From positions 1-64,000 of the forward strand of contig CAIKMJ010000040.1 in assembly GCA_903828455.1 (NCBI GenBank): a DNA stretch of 64,000 bases, in the 5' to 3' direction. The position numbers were made by a program, and so were the translations under genes. This stretch comes from an uncultured Acidobacteriia bacterium (GTDB taxonomy: Bacteria > Acidobacteriota > Terriglobia > Bryobacterales > Bryobacteraceae). Numbering within the stretch: position 1 is the stretch's first letter; every line of letters starts with the position of its first letter. The notes beneath the pieces are model-generated. The model was not told the DNA's origin and did not search any database. It worked only from the letters and a program-made list of their open reading frames with translations. This document shows, in pieces, positions 36,035 to 44,574 of the stretch.

Positions 36035-36721
36035 CTATTGGTGCGGCTGTGCCGGATTCCGGTGCCGGTGGTGCCCCAGCCAGTGGCGGTCCACACCGCC
36101 CGGCAGCGCATAGGCGAGCGGAACAATCGAGTAGCACGCCATGCTGATCGCCGGTTGCCACACCGCAATCGCCATCGCCACCACGTAAATCACCGTGCCG
36201 ATGATGATGCGCCGCGCCTGCAGGTGTACCACCGCATCGCTCAGCGCCGGACTGGTCAGCCGGTGATTCTTCGTGGCGTACAGCCAGTGCCAGAGCAGCA
36301 CGAGCAAAGTCACCACCATGTTCAGGCCGTAGATCACCACCGTGAACGAATACGTCGGATACCGTCCCACCAGCGCCGTCACGAACGGAATGATGCTCAC
36401 AAACAACAGGAAGATGATGTTGATCCAGAGCAGTTGCCTGTTGGTGCCGCGAATATAGTGATACTGCCCCCGGTGCGCCACCCAAAGCGCCCCCGCGGTG
36501 ATAAAGCTGAGCGCGAATACGGCGGTCTGCGGCCAAAGGTCGAGCACCCCGCTGAGCAGCGCCGCCGCCGGGGCCCCCGGCGGGAGTTCCGGCACTTTCA
36601 GGTTAAAGATCAGCAGCGTCATCGCGATGGCGAAAACGCCGTCGCTCAGCGCCTCAATTCGCGACGCGCCGAGCCCCGCCGCCGTGCTTCTTTCGCTGGA
36701 ACGTGCTTCTTCGTCCGCCAC
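36035..36721 (-). CDS. TMEM175-family (DUF1211) potassium channel
   Basis: 228 residues with six predicted membrane helices. The N-terminal motif SRIEALSDGVFAIAMTLLIF matches the family (R-x-E-x-[FL]-SDGVxAIAxTLL), which forms the pore-lining helix 1. Bacterial members have one six-helix unit and assemble as tetramers; they conduct potassium. The start is GTG at 36721. It lies 24 bases before the KirBac gene in the same direction. The C-terminus is His/Arg-rich. Confidence 0.88.
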   Translation of the reverse strand: MADEEARSSERSTAAGLGASRIEALSDGVFAIAMTLLIFNLKVPELPPGAPAAALLSGVLDLWPQTAVFALSFITAGALWVAHRGQYHYIRGTNRQLLWINIIFLLFVSIIPFVTALVGRYPTYSFTVVIYGLNMVVTLLVLLWHWLYATKNHRLTSPALSDAVVHLQARRIIIGTVIYVVAMAIAVWQPAISMACYSIVPLAYALPGGVDRHWLGHHRHRNPAQPHQ

Positions 36722-36950
36722 GCTTTGAGGTTACCGCACCCTGCTTTCGCAGCGCTGCGCGCCGGGCCTGCAATCGTCGCGATGATATATTGAACCTTCC
36801 CGCCGGCTGCGGGCCGAACGCGGCAAAGCACCCGCAGTCGTTGCATCCCGCGACGCCATCGCGCCGCATCCCTTTTCTCCGCTGCCGGACGGTACCCGAA
36901 AGCCGCCGCCGGATTCGATACTGTAGATATGGAACCGCTCCACACTCACC

Positions 36951-37487
36951 ATGGCAACCAGGGATTCAAACTCGCGTAAGGCCGCTAAAAAACCCGCTCC
37001 CCCCGCTCCGCCGCTGGTCTCCGTCATCATGGGCAGCAAGTCGGACTGGGAGACCATGCGTGCGGCGAGCGAAATGCTGACCGAATTCGGCGTGCCCCAC
37101 GAGTGCCGCGTCGTCTCCGCCCATCGCACCCCCGAACTCATGGCCGAATTCGCCGCCGCCGCCGAAGGCCGCGGCATTCAGGTCATCGTCGCCGGCGCCG
37201 GCGGCGCAGCTCATCTGCCCGGCATGACCGCCGCCCACACCACGCTGCCCGTGCTCGGCGTGCCCATCGAAAGCCGCGCGCTCAAGGGCCTCGATTCGCT
37301 GCTCTCCATCGTCCAGATGCCCGCCGGCGTGCCCGTGGCGACGCTGGCCATCGGGACCGCGGGCGCCAAAAACGCCGCCCTGCTGGCCGTTTCCATACTG
37401 GCCGGCAAACGTGCCCCTCTGCGCGCCAGGCTGAAGGCCTTCCGCGAAGAACAAAAACGCAAAGTCATGCTGGACGAACTCGATTGA
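36951..37487 (+). CDS. purE: N5-carboxyaminoimidazole ribonucleotide mutase (PurE)
   Basis: 178 residues. The class I PurE sequence is complete: [48 protein letters not shown] and [14 protein letters not shown]. It has a 20-residue basic/Pro-rich N-terminal extension. It converts N5-CAIR to CAIR in purine synthesis. Its stop overlaps the purK TTG start. Confidence 0.97.
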   Translation: MATRDSNSRKAAKKPAPPAPPLVSVIMGSKSDWETMRAASEMLTEFGVPHECRVVSAHRTPELMAEFAAAAEGRGIQVIVAGAGGAAHLPGMTAAHTTLPVLGVPIESRALKGLDSLLSIVQMPAGVPVATLAIGTAGAKNAALLAVSILAGKRAPLRARLKAFREEQKRKVMLDELD

Positions 37488-38632
37488 AGCCCGTCCGCCC
37501 CGATTCCGTCATTCTCCCGGGTTCGATCATCGGCGTGCTCGGCAGCGGCCAGCTCGGGCGCATGTTCGCCATCGCCGCGCGCCGCATGGGTTACCGCGTC
37601 CATACGTATTCGCCGGATCGCGATTCGCCCACCGGACAGATTGCCGACGTCGAGATCGACGCCCCCTACGAAGACCTCGACCGCGTGCGCCAGTTCGCCG
37701 CGGCCGTCGACGTCGTCACCTTCGAGTTCGAAAATGTGCCTGCGGCAACGGCCGCGGCCGCCGCGGAACATGCCCTCGTGCGGCCGGCCGGCAACGTCCT
37801 GCACGTCACGCAGCATCGTCTGCGCGAAAAATCCTGGCTGCGCGACAACGGCTTTCCGGTCACGCGCTTCGAACCTATCCGCGGCGAGGAAGATATCGCC
37901 CGCGTGGCGCCGCAATTCGGCCCGGCAATCCTCAAGACGGCCGGCTTCGGCTACGACGGCAAAGGCCAGTACCGCGTCAACTCCGCCGCCGAAACGAAAT
38001 CCGCATGGGAAGCCATGGGCCGTCAGGAAGCCGTCCTCGAAGCCATTGTCGATTTCGAGGCCGAGCTTTCCGTCGTCGCGGTGCGCGATCCGCGCGGCGT
38101 CTGCGTGTTCTACGAGCCCTCGTGCAACCACCACGTGGGCGGCATTCTCGATGTCTGCTACGCTCCTCAGCCCTTCGGCGCCGACGTCGCCAAAGCCGCG
38201 CGGGAAATCGCGCGCGGCATCCTCGAAGCGCTCGACGTCACCGGCGTCATGTGCGTCGAGTTCTTCCTCACCCGCAACCGCCAGTTGCTGGTGAACGAAC
38301 TGGCCCCGCGCCCGCACAACTCCGGCCATCTCACCATCGATGCCTGCGTCACCAGCCAGTTCGAACAGCAACTGCGCTCGGTCTGCGGCCTCCCGCTCGG
38401 CAGCGCCGAAATGTTCCGCCCGGCGGCGATGGCGAATCTGCTCGGCGATCTCTGGGCGGGTGGCGAGCCCGACTGGGCCGCGGCCTGTTCCGTCCCCGAA
38501 GTGAAGCTCCACCTCTACGGCAAGCTCGCCCCGCGCGCCGGCCGCAAGATGGGCCACATTACCGCCACCGCGCACACCGCGGCCGAGGCCGGGCAGGTCG
38601 TTCGCGCCGCCCGTGCGCGGCTCACCCGCTGA
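37484..38632 (+). CDS. purK: N5-carboxyaminoimidazole ribonucleotide synthase (PurK)
   Basis: 382 residues with an ATP-grasp fold: [67 protein letters not shown]. It makes N5-CAIR from AIR, ATP and bicarbonate. The start is a TTG at 37484 within a TTGA overlap with the purE stop; no ATG or GTG in this frame keeps the N-terminus. Confidence 0.96.
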   Translation: MKPVRPDSVILPGSIIGVLGSGQLGRMFAIAARRMGYRVHTYSPDRDSPTGQIADVEIDAPYEDLDRVRQFAAAVDVVTFEFENVPAATAAAAAEHALVRPAGNVLHVTQHRLREKSWLRDNGFPVTRFEPIRGEEDIARVAPQFGPAILKTAGFGYDGKGQYRVNSAAETKSAWEAMGRQEAVLEAIVDFEAELSVVAVRDPRGVCVFYEPSCNHHVGGILDVCYAPQPFGADVAKAAREIARGILEALDVTGVMCVEFFLTRNRQLLVNELAPRPHNSGHLTIDACVTSQFEQQLRSVCGLPLGSAEMFRPAAMANLLGDLWAGGEPDWAAACSVPEVKLHLYGKLAPRAGRKMGHITATAHTAAEAGQVVRAARARLTR

Positions 38633-38639
38633 TACGCCC

Positions 38640-39122
38640 ATGGCGAGGCGCGCGGCAGCCCGACGCACACACGCCGGCCACGGCGGCCGCTGGCTGATCG
38701 CCATCGGACTGTTCAAACTGGCCAAGGGCGCAGCGCTCCTGCTCCTCGCCTTCGGCCTGCTGAGCCTTCTCCACAAGGACGTCGCCGCCGCGGCCGAGCA
38801 CTGGGTCCGTTTGCTGCGTGTCGATCCCGACAACCGCCTGATCCACAGCCTGCTGGTGCGCATCTTCAACGTCACCCCGAAACAGCTCAGGGAGTTCAGC
38901 GTGGGGTCGTTCCTCTACTCGGCCATCTTTCTCACCGAAGGCGTAGGTTTGCTCGGCCGCCGCCACTGGGCCGAGTACATGGCGCTCATCAGCACCGGCC
39001 TCTTCATCCCGGTGGAAGCCTTCGAGCTTTCCCTCCACTTCACGCTCGTGAAGCTGGCGGTGACGCTCGTCAATTTCGGAATCGTCTGGTATCTGGCGGC
39101 GGGAATTCGCCGCGGCAACTGA
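38640..39122 (+). CDS. DUF2127 family membrane protein
   Basis: 160 residues with four membrane helices. The family pattern is clear: WLIAIGLFKLAKGAALLLLAFGLL, the extracytoplasmic loop with DPDNRLIHSLLVRI, LYSAIFLTEGVGLLGRRHWAEYM and the final hydrophobic helix. Function unknown. It begins seven bases after purK in the same direction. Confidence 0.88.
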   Translation: MARRAAARRTHAGHGGRWLIAIGLFKLAKGAALLLLAFGLLSLLHKDVAAAAEHWVRLLRVDPDNRLIHSLLVRIFNVTPKQLREFSVGSFLYSAIFLTEGVGLLGRRHWAEYMALISTGLFIPVEAFELSLHFTLVKLAVTLVNFGIVWYLAAGIRRGN

Positions 39123-39127
39123 TCGGC

Positions 39128-39583
39128 TCAGGCCGGCTTGCTCAGGTCGCGCAGTTCCTTCAGAAACTCCTGCTCGTCCTGAAAATTGCGGTACACCGAA
39201 GCAAACCGCACGTAGGCGATCTTATCGAGGCCCTTCAGCCCGTCCATCAGCATTTCGCCGATCTCGGTCGTGGCAATCTCGCGGTCCGGCGAATCGGTCA
39301 CCAGCGCCTCCACCCGGTTCACCATCTCCGAAAGCTTGCCGTTGCTCACCGGCCGCTTTTCACAGGCCCGCAGCAGTCCCCCGAGGACCTTCTGGCGGTC
39401 GAACTTCTCCCGCCGTCCGTCCTTCTTGATCACCATGTAAGGGATTTCGTCGATGCGCTCGTACGTGGTAAACCGCTTTTCGCACGCCACGCACTGCCGC
39501 CGGCGCCGGATCGAATCGCCCTCGCGGCTCTCCCTCGAATCGATGACGCGGTCTTCGAGGTGGCCGCAGAACGGGCAGATCAT
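39128..39583 (-). CDS. nrdR: Transcriptional repressor NrdR
   Basis: 151 residues. The zinc ribbon has two CxxC pairs (MICPFCG and CVACEKRFTTYER) with the basic SIRRRRQC stretch between them, followed by an ATP-cone (VIKKDGRREKFDRQKVLGGLLRAC). NrdR binds NrdR boxes before ribonucleotide reductase genes and represses them when dATP is high. The ATG at 39583 follows GGGGGAGG and overlaps the upstream flippase gene stop (ATGA). Confidence 0.97.
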   Translation of the reverse strand: MICPFCGHLEDRVIDSRESREGDSIRRRRQCVACEKRFTTYERIDEIPYMVIKKDGRREKFDRQKVLGGLLRACEKRPVSNGKLSEMVNRVEALVTDSPDREIATTEIGEMLMDGLKGLDKIAYVRFASVYRNFQDEQEFLKELRDLSKPA

Positions 39584-40593
39584 GCGCCTCCCCCGGACTG
39601 CGCCTCGGCCTCGCGCAGCCGCGCCCAGCTCAGCCCCTCGTGAACCGCCAGCAGCGCCCCGGCCGGAGCCACCGACAGGAAAAGCATCACCCAGATCGTG
39701 AGCGCCAGGCTGGTCGCCAGTTCCACGGGCAGCGAAAATATTTCGGTCAGTACCAGCATCGCCACAACCTGTGTCCCGCCGCCCACGCCGGGCAGTTGCA
39801 CCACCGAGCCGAACGAGACGAATCCCATCAAAATCAATACGTTGGCGAGCGAAATCGGCACCACGCCGCCAAACGCCCGCAAAACACAAGCATAACAGGC
39901 GGCGATGATCAGCCATTCCAGAATCGAGTACCCGATCAGCCGCGCCGTCGCCGACTGGCTCTTCGTCCGCTGCACGCTTTCGAGAAACGACCCGATCGAC
40001 TTTTCCACCCGGCTCAGATGGTGCGCCGAAAGAAACCGCAGCGTGCGCAGCACCCAGCTCTGGATCTGCTCGCCCCGGTAATTCATCGCCAACAGCACTC
40101 CGAGGCAGCCCGCCGAAAGCAGCCCGATCGCGAACCCGCCCACATGCAGCGCCCACGTCAGCCCGGCGCTCAGCCCGGGCCGCCCCTCGAAGCCCGAACT
40201 CTGCAGCCAGAACAGCGCGAATCCGAAGGCGGCCATCGCCACCAGAACGTCGTAGAGCCGCTCCACCACCCACGCCGCAATCTGCGACGCCAGCGGCACA
40301 TCTTCCCTGCTGGCAATCAGATACGGGCGCACGAACTCACCGGCGCGGCCCAGCGCAATCACCGCCGTAAAGCCGATCATGTTCGCCGTAATCAGCGGCC
40401 AGATCCGCGCGTGCGGCCGCAGCGGACGCAGCAGGATCGCCCACCGGTACGCCCGAACTACATAAGTCGCATACGCGAAAAACAGCGCCGCGCCGAGCCA
40501 CCACGCGTCGAGCCGGGCGAAGGCTTCCCAAAACGCGCCCACGTCGAAATGGTGCCCGTCGTGGGCGAACGCCGCCCAGCCTGCCACAACCAC
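39580..40593 (-). CDS. Lysylphosphatidylglycerol-synthase-TM/UPF0104-type membrane protein (flippase-like)
   Basis: 337 residues and about eight membrane helices. It fits the LPG_synthase_TM family (RAYRWAILLRPL, NMIGFTAVIALGRAGEFVRPYLIA, WVVERLYDVL and the late VSFGSVVQLPGVGGGTQVVAML). Members such as AglD or the MprF flippase part move lipid-linked substrates; the substrate here is unknown. The start is GTG at 40593, but the frame stays open upstream, so the N-terminus may be longer. Coupled to nrdR by an ATGA overlap. Confidence 0.85.
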   Translation of the reverse strand: MVVAGWAAFAHDGHHFDVGAFWEAFARLDAWWLGAALFFAYATYVVRAYRWAILLRPLRPHARIWPLITANMIGFTAVIALGRAGEFVRPYLIASREDVPLASQIAAWVVERLYDVLVAMAAFGFALFWLQSSGFEGRPGLSAGLTWALHVGGFAIGLLSAGCLGVLLAMNYRGEQIQSWVLRTLRFLSAHHLSRVEKSIGSFLESVQRTKSQSATARLIGYSILEWLIIAACYACVLRAFGGVVPISLANVLILMGFVSFGSVVQLPGVGGGTQVVAMLVLTEIFSLPVELATSLALTIWVMLFLSVAPAGALLAVHEGLSWARLREAEAQSGGGA

Positions 40594-40698
40594 CAGTCCG
40601 GTTGCCGCGAGGCCGACTTTGACCTTGTGTGAGATCTTGACTCCTTTTTTGGATCGAGCCCCGGCTTCCGCGTCCGCCGCGAAAGTTTCCGCGCCAGG

Positions 40699-40743
40699 CC
40701 TGATTTGAATAAACCTGATTTCAACAAACCTGATTTCAGTAAA
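40699..40743. repeat. Three tandem 15-bp units upstream of the flippase-like gene
   Basis: Units start at 40699, 40714 and 40729, each CCTGATTT followed by a variable middle and AAA. They lie in the divergent region between the flippase-like gene and the ECF sigma operon. Confidence 0.88.
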
Positions 40744-40813
40744 CCCAGTCCCGGCGGCCCGGACCAGAACCTAAACTACCAGATCGCGCCGCATTCTGGC
40801 GCCGCCAAAAAAA

Positions 40814-40839
40814 TGAACCTATCATGAGAATGCCTCGTC
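40814..40839 (+). promoter_or_regulatory. Candidate ECF sigma promoter (TGAACC-N16-CGTC) of the sigma operon
   Basis: TGAACC at 40814-40819 and CGTC at 40836-40839 are separated by exactly 16 bases. This is the geometry of ECF-type promoters such as Bacillus SigW (TGAAAC-N16-CGTA). It is 26 bases before the sigma-factor ATG, which has GGAAGGA nine bases upstream. An autoregulated promoter is the natural reading. Confidence 0.65.
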
Positions 40840-40864
40840 CTAATCACTGGAAGGACTGTACAGA

Positions 40865-41503
40865 ATGGCTATTGGGGCGTTAGCGGCGGTCTGGGGCCGG
40901 GAGCAATCCGGGCACCGGGCTTTCGGGCAGAGGCCGGGGGGCGAACTGGACGTCGACAGCACAATCGTCGGGCGGTGTCTCAGCGGCGACGACGCGGCGT
41001 GGGAGGAACTGGTCCGGACCCACACGCGCCGGGTCTACGGGCTCTGCTACCGCTTCACCGGCCGCGAATCGGAGGCCCAGGACCTCACGCAGGAAGTCTT
41101 CCTCCGCGTCTTCCGCGCCCTCGGAAGCTTCCGTTCCGACGAAGGTTCGTTCGTCACCTGGCTCACGCGTCTGACCCGCAATCTGCTGATCGATCACTAC
41201 CGGCGGACCCGCAACGAGCGCATCACCGAGTCCATCGAACAGGAAACGCCGCGCTTCGACGAAGGCTTCCGTTCCACCAGCCGCCCCGAAGCCATGCTGG
41301 CGGGCCGCGAGGCGAGCGAAATCCTCCAGTCGGCGCTGAGCCGCCTCACGCCCGAACTGCGGGAGACGGTCATCCTCCGCGATCTGCAGGAAATGGATTA
41401 TAAGGAAATCGCCGGCGTGCTGGCGATTCCCGAAGGCACGGTGAAATCGCGGCTCAACCGCGGGCGCGCCGAACTGGGCCGCCTTCTGAAGAAGTACCGG
41501 TGA
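40865..41503 (+). CDS. ECF-type RNA polymerase sigma factor
   Basis: 212 residues. Region 2 is clear (YGLCYRFTGRESEAQDLTQEVFLRVFRALGSF, then WLTRLTRNLLIDHYRR), as is region 4 (LTPELRETVILRDLQEMDYKEIAGVLAIPEGTVKSRLNRGR). The first 28 residues are an unusual extension. It ends with a GTGA overlap into the anti-sigma gene. The operon content suggests control of an envelope response. Confidence 0.96.
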   Translation: MAIGALAAVWGREQSGHRAFGQRPGGELDVDSTIVGRCLSGDDAAWEELVRTHTRRVYGLCYRFTGRESEAQDLTQEVFLRVFRALGSFRSDEGSFVTWLTRLTRNLLIDHYRRTRNERITESIEQETPRFDEGFRSTSRPEAMLAGREASEILQSALSRLTPELRETVILRDLQEMDYKEIAGVLAIPEGTVKSRLNRGRAELGRLLKKYR

Positions 41504-42102
41504 GCGACTTGCTGAACTGCGCACAATTCGGGATCCTGCTGGCCGATTACCTCGACGGCACGCTCGCCGCCGGGGAGCGCGACGCCCTGCTGCGCCATCG
41601 CGACAGCTGCCCGGAGTGCGCCATGCTCGCCGAAGATGCCGAAGCGGCTCTGGCGCTGATGGAGCGCGTGGCCGAGGCCGACCCCCCGCCGGTGCTCTGC
41701 GCGCAGATCCTGGCGGCAACCACCGGCAGCTGGACTTTGAAACTCCGCAGCGGCGGCGTACGCGGATGGATCAACCGTACCTTCGCCCCGGTCCTGCAGC
41801 CGCGCGTGGTGATGGGCGTCCTGCTCGCCGCCATGTCCGTGGCGATTCTGCTGCTGGGTCCGCTGCTGCACGGCGACCCGCGGCAGAACGCCGCGCCTCT
41901 GCAGGCCGATCTGTCGCCGGCCCGCGTGTGGAATGCGCTCGACAACCGCACGAACCGCATTGTGGATCGCGCGCTGCACGGCTACGAGAGTATGCGGCTG
42001 GTGTATGAGGTTCGGACGCAGCTCGAAGACTGGCGGCTCCAGTGGCAGGGCGAAGAAGAGGCTACGGCCGATCTGCCGGCTTCCGAAAGGGGCCGGCCAT
42101 GA
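41500..42102 (+). CDS. Anti-sigma factor with zf-HC2 domain and one membrane helix
   Basis: 200 residues. The N-terminal zinc-binding anti-sigma domain reads FGILLADYLDGTLAAGERDALLRHRDSCPECAMLAED (H-x3-C-x2-C). A membrane helix follows at about 104-122 (VMGVLLAAMSVAILLLGPLL) and the C-terminal part is outside. It would hold the sigma factor at the membrane until a signal acts. The GTG start overlaps the sigma stop and its own stop overlaps the next ATG, both by four bases. Confidence 0.93.
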   Translation: MSDLLNCAQFGILLADYLDGTLAAGERDALLRHRDSCPECAMLAEDAEAALALMERVAEADPPPVLCAQILAATTGSWTLKLRSGGVRGWINRTFAPVLQPRVVMGVLLAAMSVAILLLGPLLHGDPRQNAAPLQADLSPARVWNALDNRTNRIVDRALHGYESMRLVYEVRTQLEDWRLQWQGEEEATADLPASERGRP

Positions 42103-42869
42103 ACTGCGCCACACACCCGGAAGCCGCCGCCGCCGCCTACTGCCGCGAGTGCGGCAGGCCCCTGTGCGAACAGTGCCGCCGGCCCGCCCTCGGCTCCATT
42201 TTTTGCGACGAACATCTGCCGGCCGCCCCCGAGCCTGAGCCCTCGTCCATCCCGCCCGTCAGCTTTCTGCCGCCCCTCGGCGCCCACGGTTCGCCCTGCG
42301 CGGGCGCGCCCCCTGACTCTGGCGGAACCGGTCCAGCCGCCGCTCCCGCCGGGCCCTCTGCGCAAACCTGGCCGCCGCCGCCCGATCACGGCCCGAATCC
42401 GGCGCTGGCCTTCGCGCTCGGCTTCATTCCCGGCGTCGGGGCCATCTACAACGGCCAGTACGCCAAGGGGCTGATTCACGCGGTCATTTTCGGCTTGCTT
42501 GTCAGCATTGCCGACACCTCGCACGGGCCGCTCGAAACCGTGAGCGGAATCGGCATCGCAGTCTGGATTTTCTATATGGCTTTTGAGGCGTATCACACGG
42601 CGCGGAACCGGCGGCGCGGCTTGCCGGTCGAGGAATTCTCCGGCTTCGATTTCGGCAGTCCCGCCGCCGGCGGACGCGCGCCCTCGCGCCTGCCGGGCGG
42701 GCCGCTGATTCTCATCGGCGTCGGCACGCTCTTACTGCTCGACACCACCGGGATTCTCAGCTTCGATGAACTGGGCCGCTACTGGCCCGTCGCTCTCATC
42801 GCCCTGGGCTTTTACCTGCTGTTCGAACGGCTCAGCGCCGAACGTGGCCGCCGGGAGGCCGGACGATGA
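42099..42869 (+). CDS. B-box zinc finger protein with LiaI/LiaF-like transmembrane hairpin
   Basis: 256 residues. The first 40 residues are a B-box-type zinc finger (C-x5-H, CRECG, CEQCRR and a final C-x2-H). A Pro-rich linker leads to two or three membrane helices (ALAFALGFIPGVGAIYNGQ, a TM2-like segment, and IGIAVWIFYMAFEAY), then a DUF5668-type hairpin (GGPLILIGVGTLLLLD and YWPVALIALGFYLLFERL). Function unknown. The N-terminal finger is probably cytoplasmic and may bind a partner. ATGA overlaps on both sides. Confidence 0.85.
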   Translation: MNCATHPEAAAAAYCRECGRPLCEQCRRPALGSIFCDEHLPAAPEPEPSSIPPVSFLPPLGAHGSPCAGAPPDSGGTGPAAAPAGPSAQTWPPPPDHGPNPALAFALGFIPGVGAIYNGQYAKGLIHAVIFGLLVSIADTSHGPLETVSGIGIAVWIFYMAFEAYHTARNRRRGLPVEEFSGFDFGSPAAGGRAPSRLPGGPLILIGVGTLLLLDTTGILSFDELGRYWPVALIALGFYLLFERLSAERGRREAGR

Positions 42870-43189
42870 ACGAACAAAGCCAGTGCCTCATGCGCTCCAT
42901 CACCGGTCCGGTGATCATGATCACCGTGGGCGTGCTGTTTGCTCTCGATCATTTCACGGAATTTAGTTTTCACCAGACCTGGCCGGTGCTGCTGATCGTG
43001 CTCGGGCTGCTGCGTCTCGGCGGCGGGGGCCGGCGCCGACGCTGGGATCGCCATCCCCATTACCCGCCGCCTCCACCGCCGCCTCCTCCACCACCTCCGC
43101 CGCCCCCGCCGCCCGCGTGGCATGACACGGGAGCGCATGACACGGGAGCGCATGACACGGGAGCGCATGACACGGGAGCCCCCCGGTGA
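42866..43189 (+). CDS. Small LiaI-like membrane protein with poly-Pro and pentapeptide-repeat tail
   Basis: 107 residues. A DUF5668-type hairpin (ITGPVIMITVGVLFALDHF and WPVLLIVLGLLRLGG) is followed by RRRRWDRHPHY, a run of 17 prolines and four copies of HDTGA, each coded by one unit of a 15-bp tandem repeat. ATG in an ATGA overlap with the preceding gene; the stop overlaps the next GTG. Function unknown. Confidence 0.85.
   Translation: MNEQSQCLMRSITGPVIMITVGVLFALDHFTEFSFHQTWPVLLIVLGLLRLGGGGRRRRWDRHPHYPPPPPPPPPPPPPPPPPAWHDTGAHDTGAHDTGAHDTGAPR
43121..43180. repeat. Four tandem 15-bp units coding for HDTGA
   Basis: CATGACACGGGAGCG at 43121, 43136 and 43151, and the same with a final C at 43166. 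The units are in frame and nearly identical at DNA level, so this is a young expansion. Confidence 0.95.
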
Positions 43190-44544
43190 GGCAGCGCAGC
43201 ATCGGCGGACCGCTTCTCCTCATCCTCCTCGGCACGGCGTTTCTGCTGCACAACTTTCGCCCCGAACTTCTGCCGCTTGCCCTGCTGGCCCGCTACTGGC
43301 CGATCCTGCTCATCGCCGCCGGTCTGCTCGGCCTCGTCGAAGCGCTGTTCCGCGCCGGACGCGGCCAGCCGCCAGGTCCCCGGCCCGGTGGCTTCGGCCG
43401 GGCCTGCTGGTGGATCGCCATCGCCGTCGTCTGCCTCGCCGTGTTCGGCCGCCGCGTGAGCTGGAACACATCGCGCCTCGACGCCCCGCGCTTCGCCATG
43501 TTCGGCAACGACTGGGATTACGACGTCAACCTCACCAGCAACGCCACCGGCGTGAAGCGCATCGTGTTCGACGGTCTGCGCGGCAACCTGGCAATCCGCG
43601 GCGAGGAAGCGAGCGGCGACGTCCGCGCCACCGGCCGCAAGACCATTCGCGCCCTGAGCCGCGGCGCCGCCGACCTGGCCGACCGCCGCTTCTCCCTCCG
43701 CATGGACCGCGAAGGCGACACCCTCTTTATCCGCGCCGCTGCCCCAGCCATTCCCGTTCTGCCCATCCCCGATTCCGCCCAGTTCTCCGCCGACCTGCAG
43801 GTCGTCGCTCCCAAGGGCGTCGCCGTCGAATCGCGCGCCCGGTCGGGCGAATTTTCGGTGGACGATCTGGACGGGCCCGTCAGCGTCGCCGCCGGCCGCG
43901 GCGATGTCCGCCTGAACCACATCGGCGGGGACGTGCGGATCACCGGTTCGCGCGGCGGCCTGCTCCATGCCTCCGACGTGAAGGGCGCCCTCTTCATGCA
44001 GGGCAGGGGAAGCGACCTCGAACTGATCACCGTCGCCGGGCCGGTGACGATCGAAGGCGAATACTCGGGCTCTCTGGAATTTCGCGCCCTCGCCGCCGCG
44101 CTGCGGTTTAAATCCTCCCGCACCGAACTGCGCGCCGAAGCCGTGCCGGGCAGCGTCACGCTCGACCTCGGCGACCTGCATCTCAACAACGTCGCCGGCC
44201 CCGTTTACTTCCAGACCACTTCGCGCGACGTTCACGCGGTGGACGTCTCCGGCTCGCTCGAACTCAGCGTAAACCGCGGCGACCTTGAAATTACCGCAAC
44301 CCGCGCGCCCCTTGCGCGGATCGAGGCGAAGACCGGCAATGGCGATATCGAGCTAACCCTGCCCGCCGCCGCCCCGTTCGACCTCAACGCCACCACCGCC
44401 CAGGGGGACATCGACAACGGCTTCGGCGGCGGCCTCGGGACACGCACCGAGGGGCGGCGGAAGACGCTGCTCGGGCGCAGCGGCAACGGCCCGCGAATCT
44501 CCGTTTCCACCGAACGCGGCGCGATTTCCTTGAAGAGGGGCTGA
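43186..44544 (+). CDS. LiaI/LiaF-like hairpin plus DUF4097 beta-helix domain protein
   Basis: 452 residues. The N-terminus is a DUF5668-type hairpin (IGGPLLLILLGTAFLLHNF and YWPILLIAAGLLGLVEALF) followed by another helix (CWWIAIAVVCLAVFG). The rest is a repetitive beta-structure of the DUF4097 (putative adhesin) type with strands such as GDVRLNHIGGDVRITGSRG, AKTGNGDIELTLP and STERGAISLKRG. The homologous LiaF/toastrack-type proteins take part in envelope-stress sensing. Last of the five genes joined by 4-base overlaps (GTG at 43186). Confidence 0.88.
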   Translation: MRQRSIGGPLLLILLGTAFLLHNFRPELLPLALLARYWPILLIAAGLLGLVEALFRAGRGQPPGPRPGGFGRACWWIAIAVVCLAVFGRRVSWNTSRLDAPRFAMFGNDWDYDVNLTSNATGVKRIVFDGLRGNLAIRGEEASGDVRATGRKTIRALSRGAADLADRRFSLRMDREGDTLFIRAAAPAIPVLPIPDSAQFSADLQVVAPKGVAVESRARSGEFSVDDLDGPVSVAAGRGDVRLNHIGGDVRITGSRGGLLHASDVKGALFMQGRGSDLELITVAGPVTIEGEYSGSLEFRALAAALRFKSSRTELRAEAVPGSVTLDLGDLHLNNVAGPVYFQTTSRDVHAVDVSGSLELSVNRGDLEITATRAPLARIEAKTGNGDIELTLPAAAPFDLNATTAQGDIDNGFGGGLGTRTEGRRKTLLGRSGNGPRISVSTERGAISLKRG

Positions 44545-44574
44545 AGTTTTTCGGCCAACCGGCCGATCAGACAC

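Noticed and set aside
43121-43180. A CRISPR-like array
   Set aside because: The 15-bp units are directly adjacent without spacers, are in frame and lie inside a gene.
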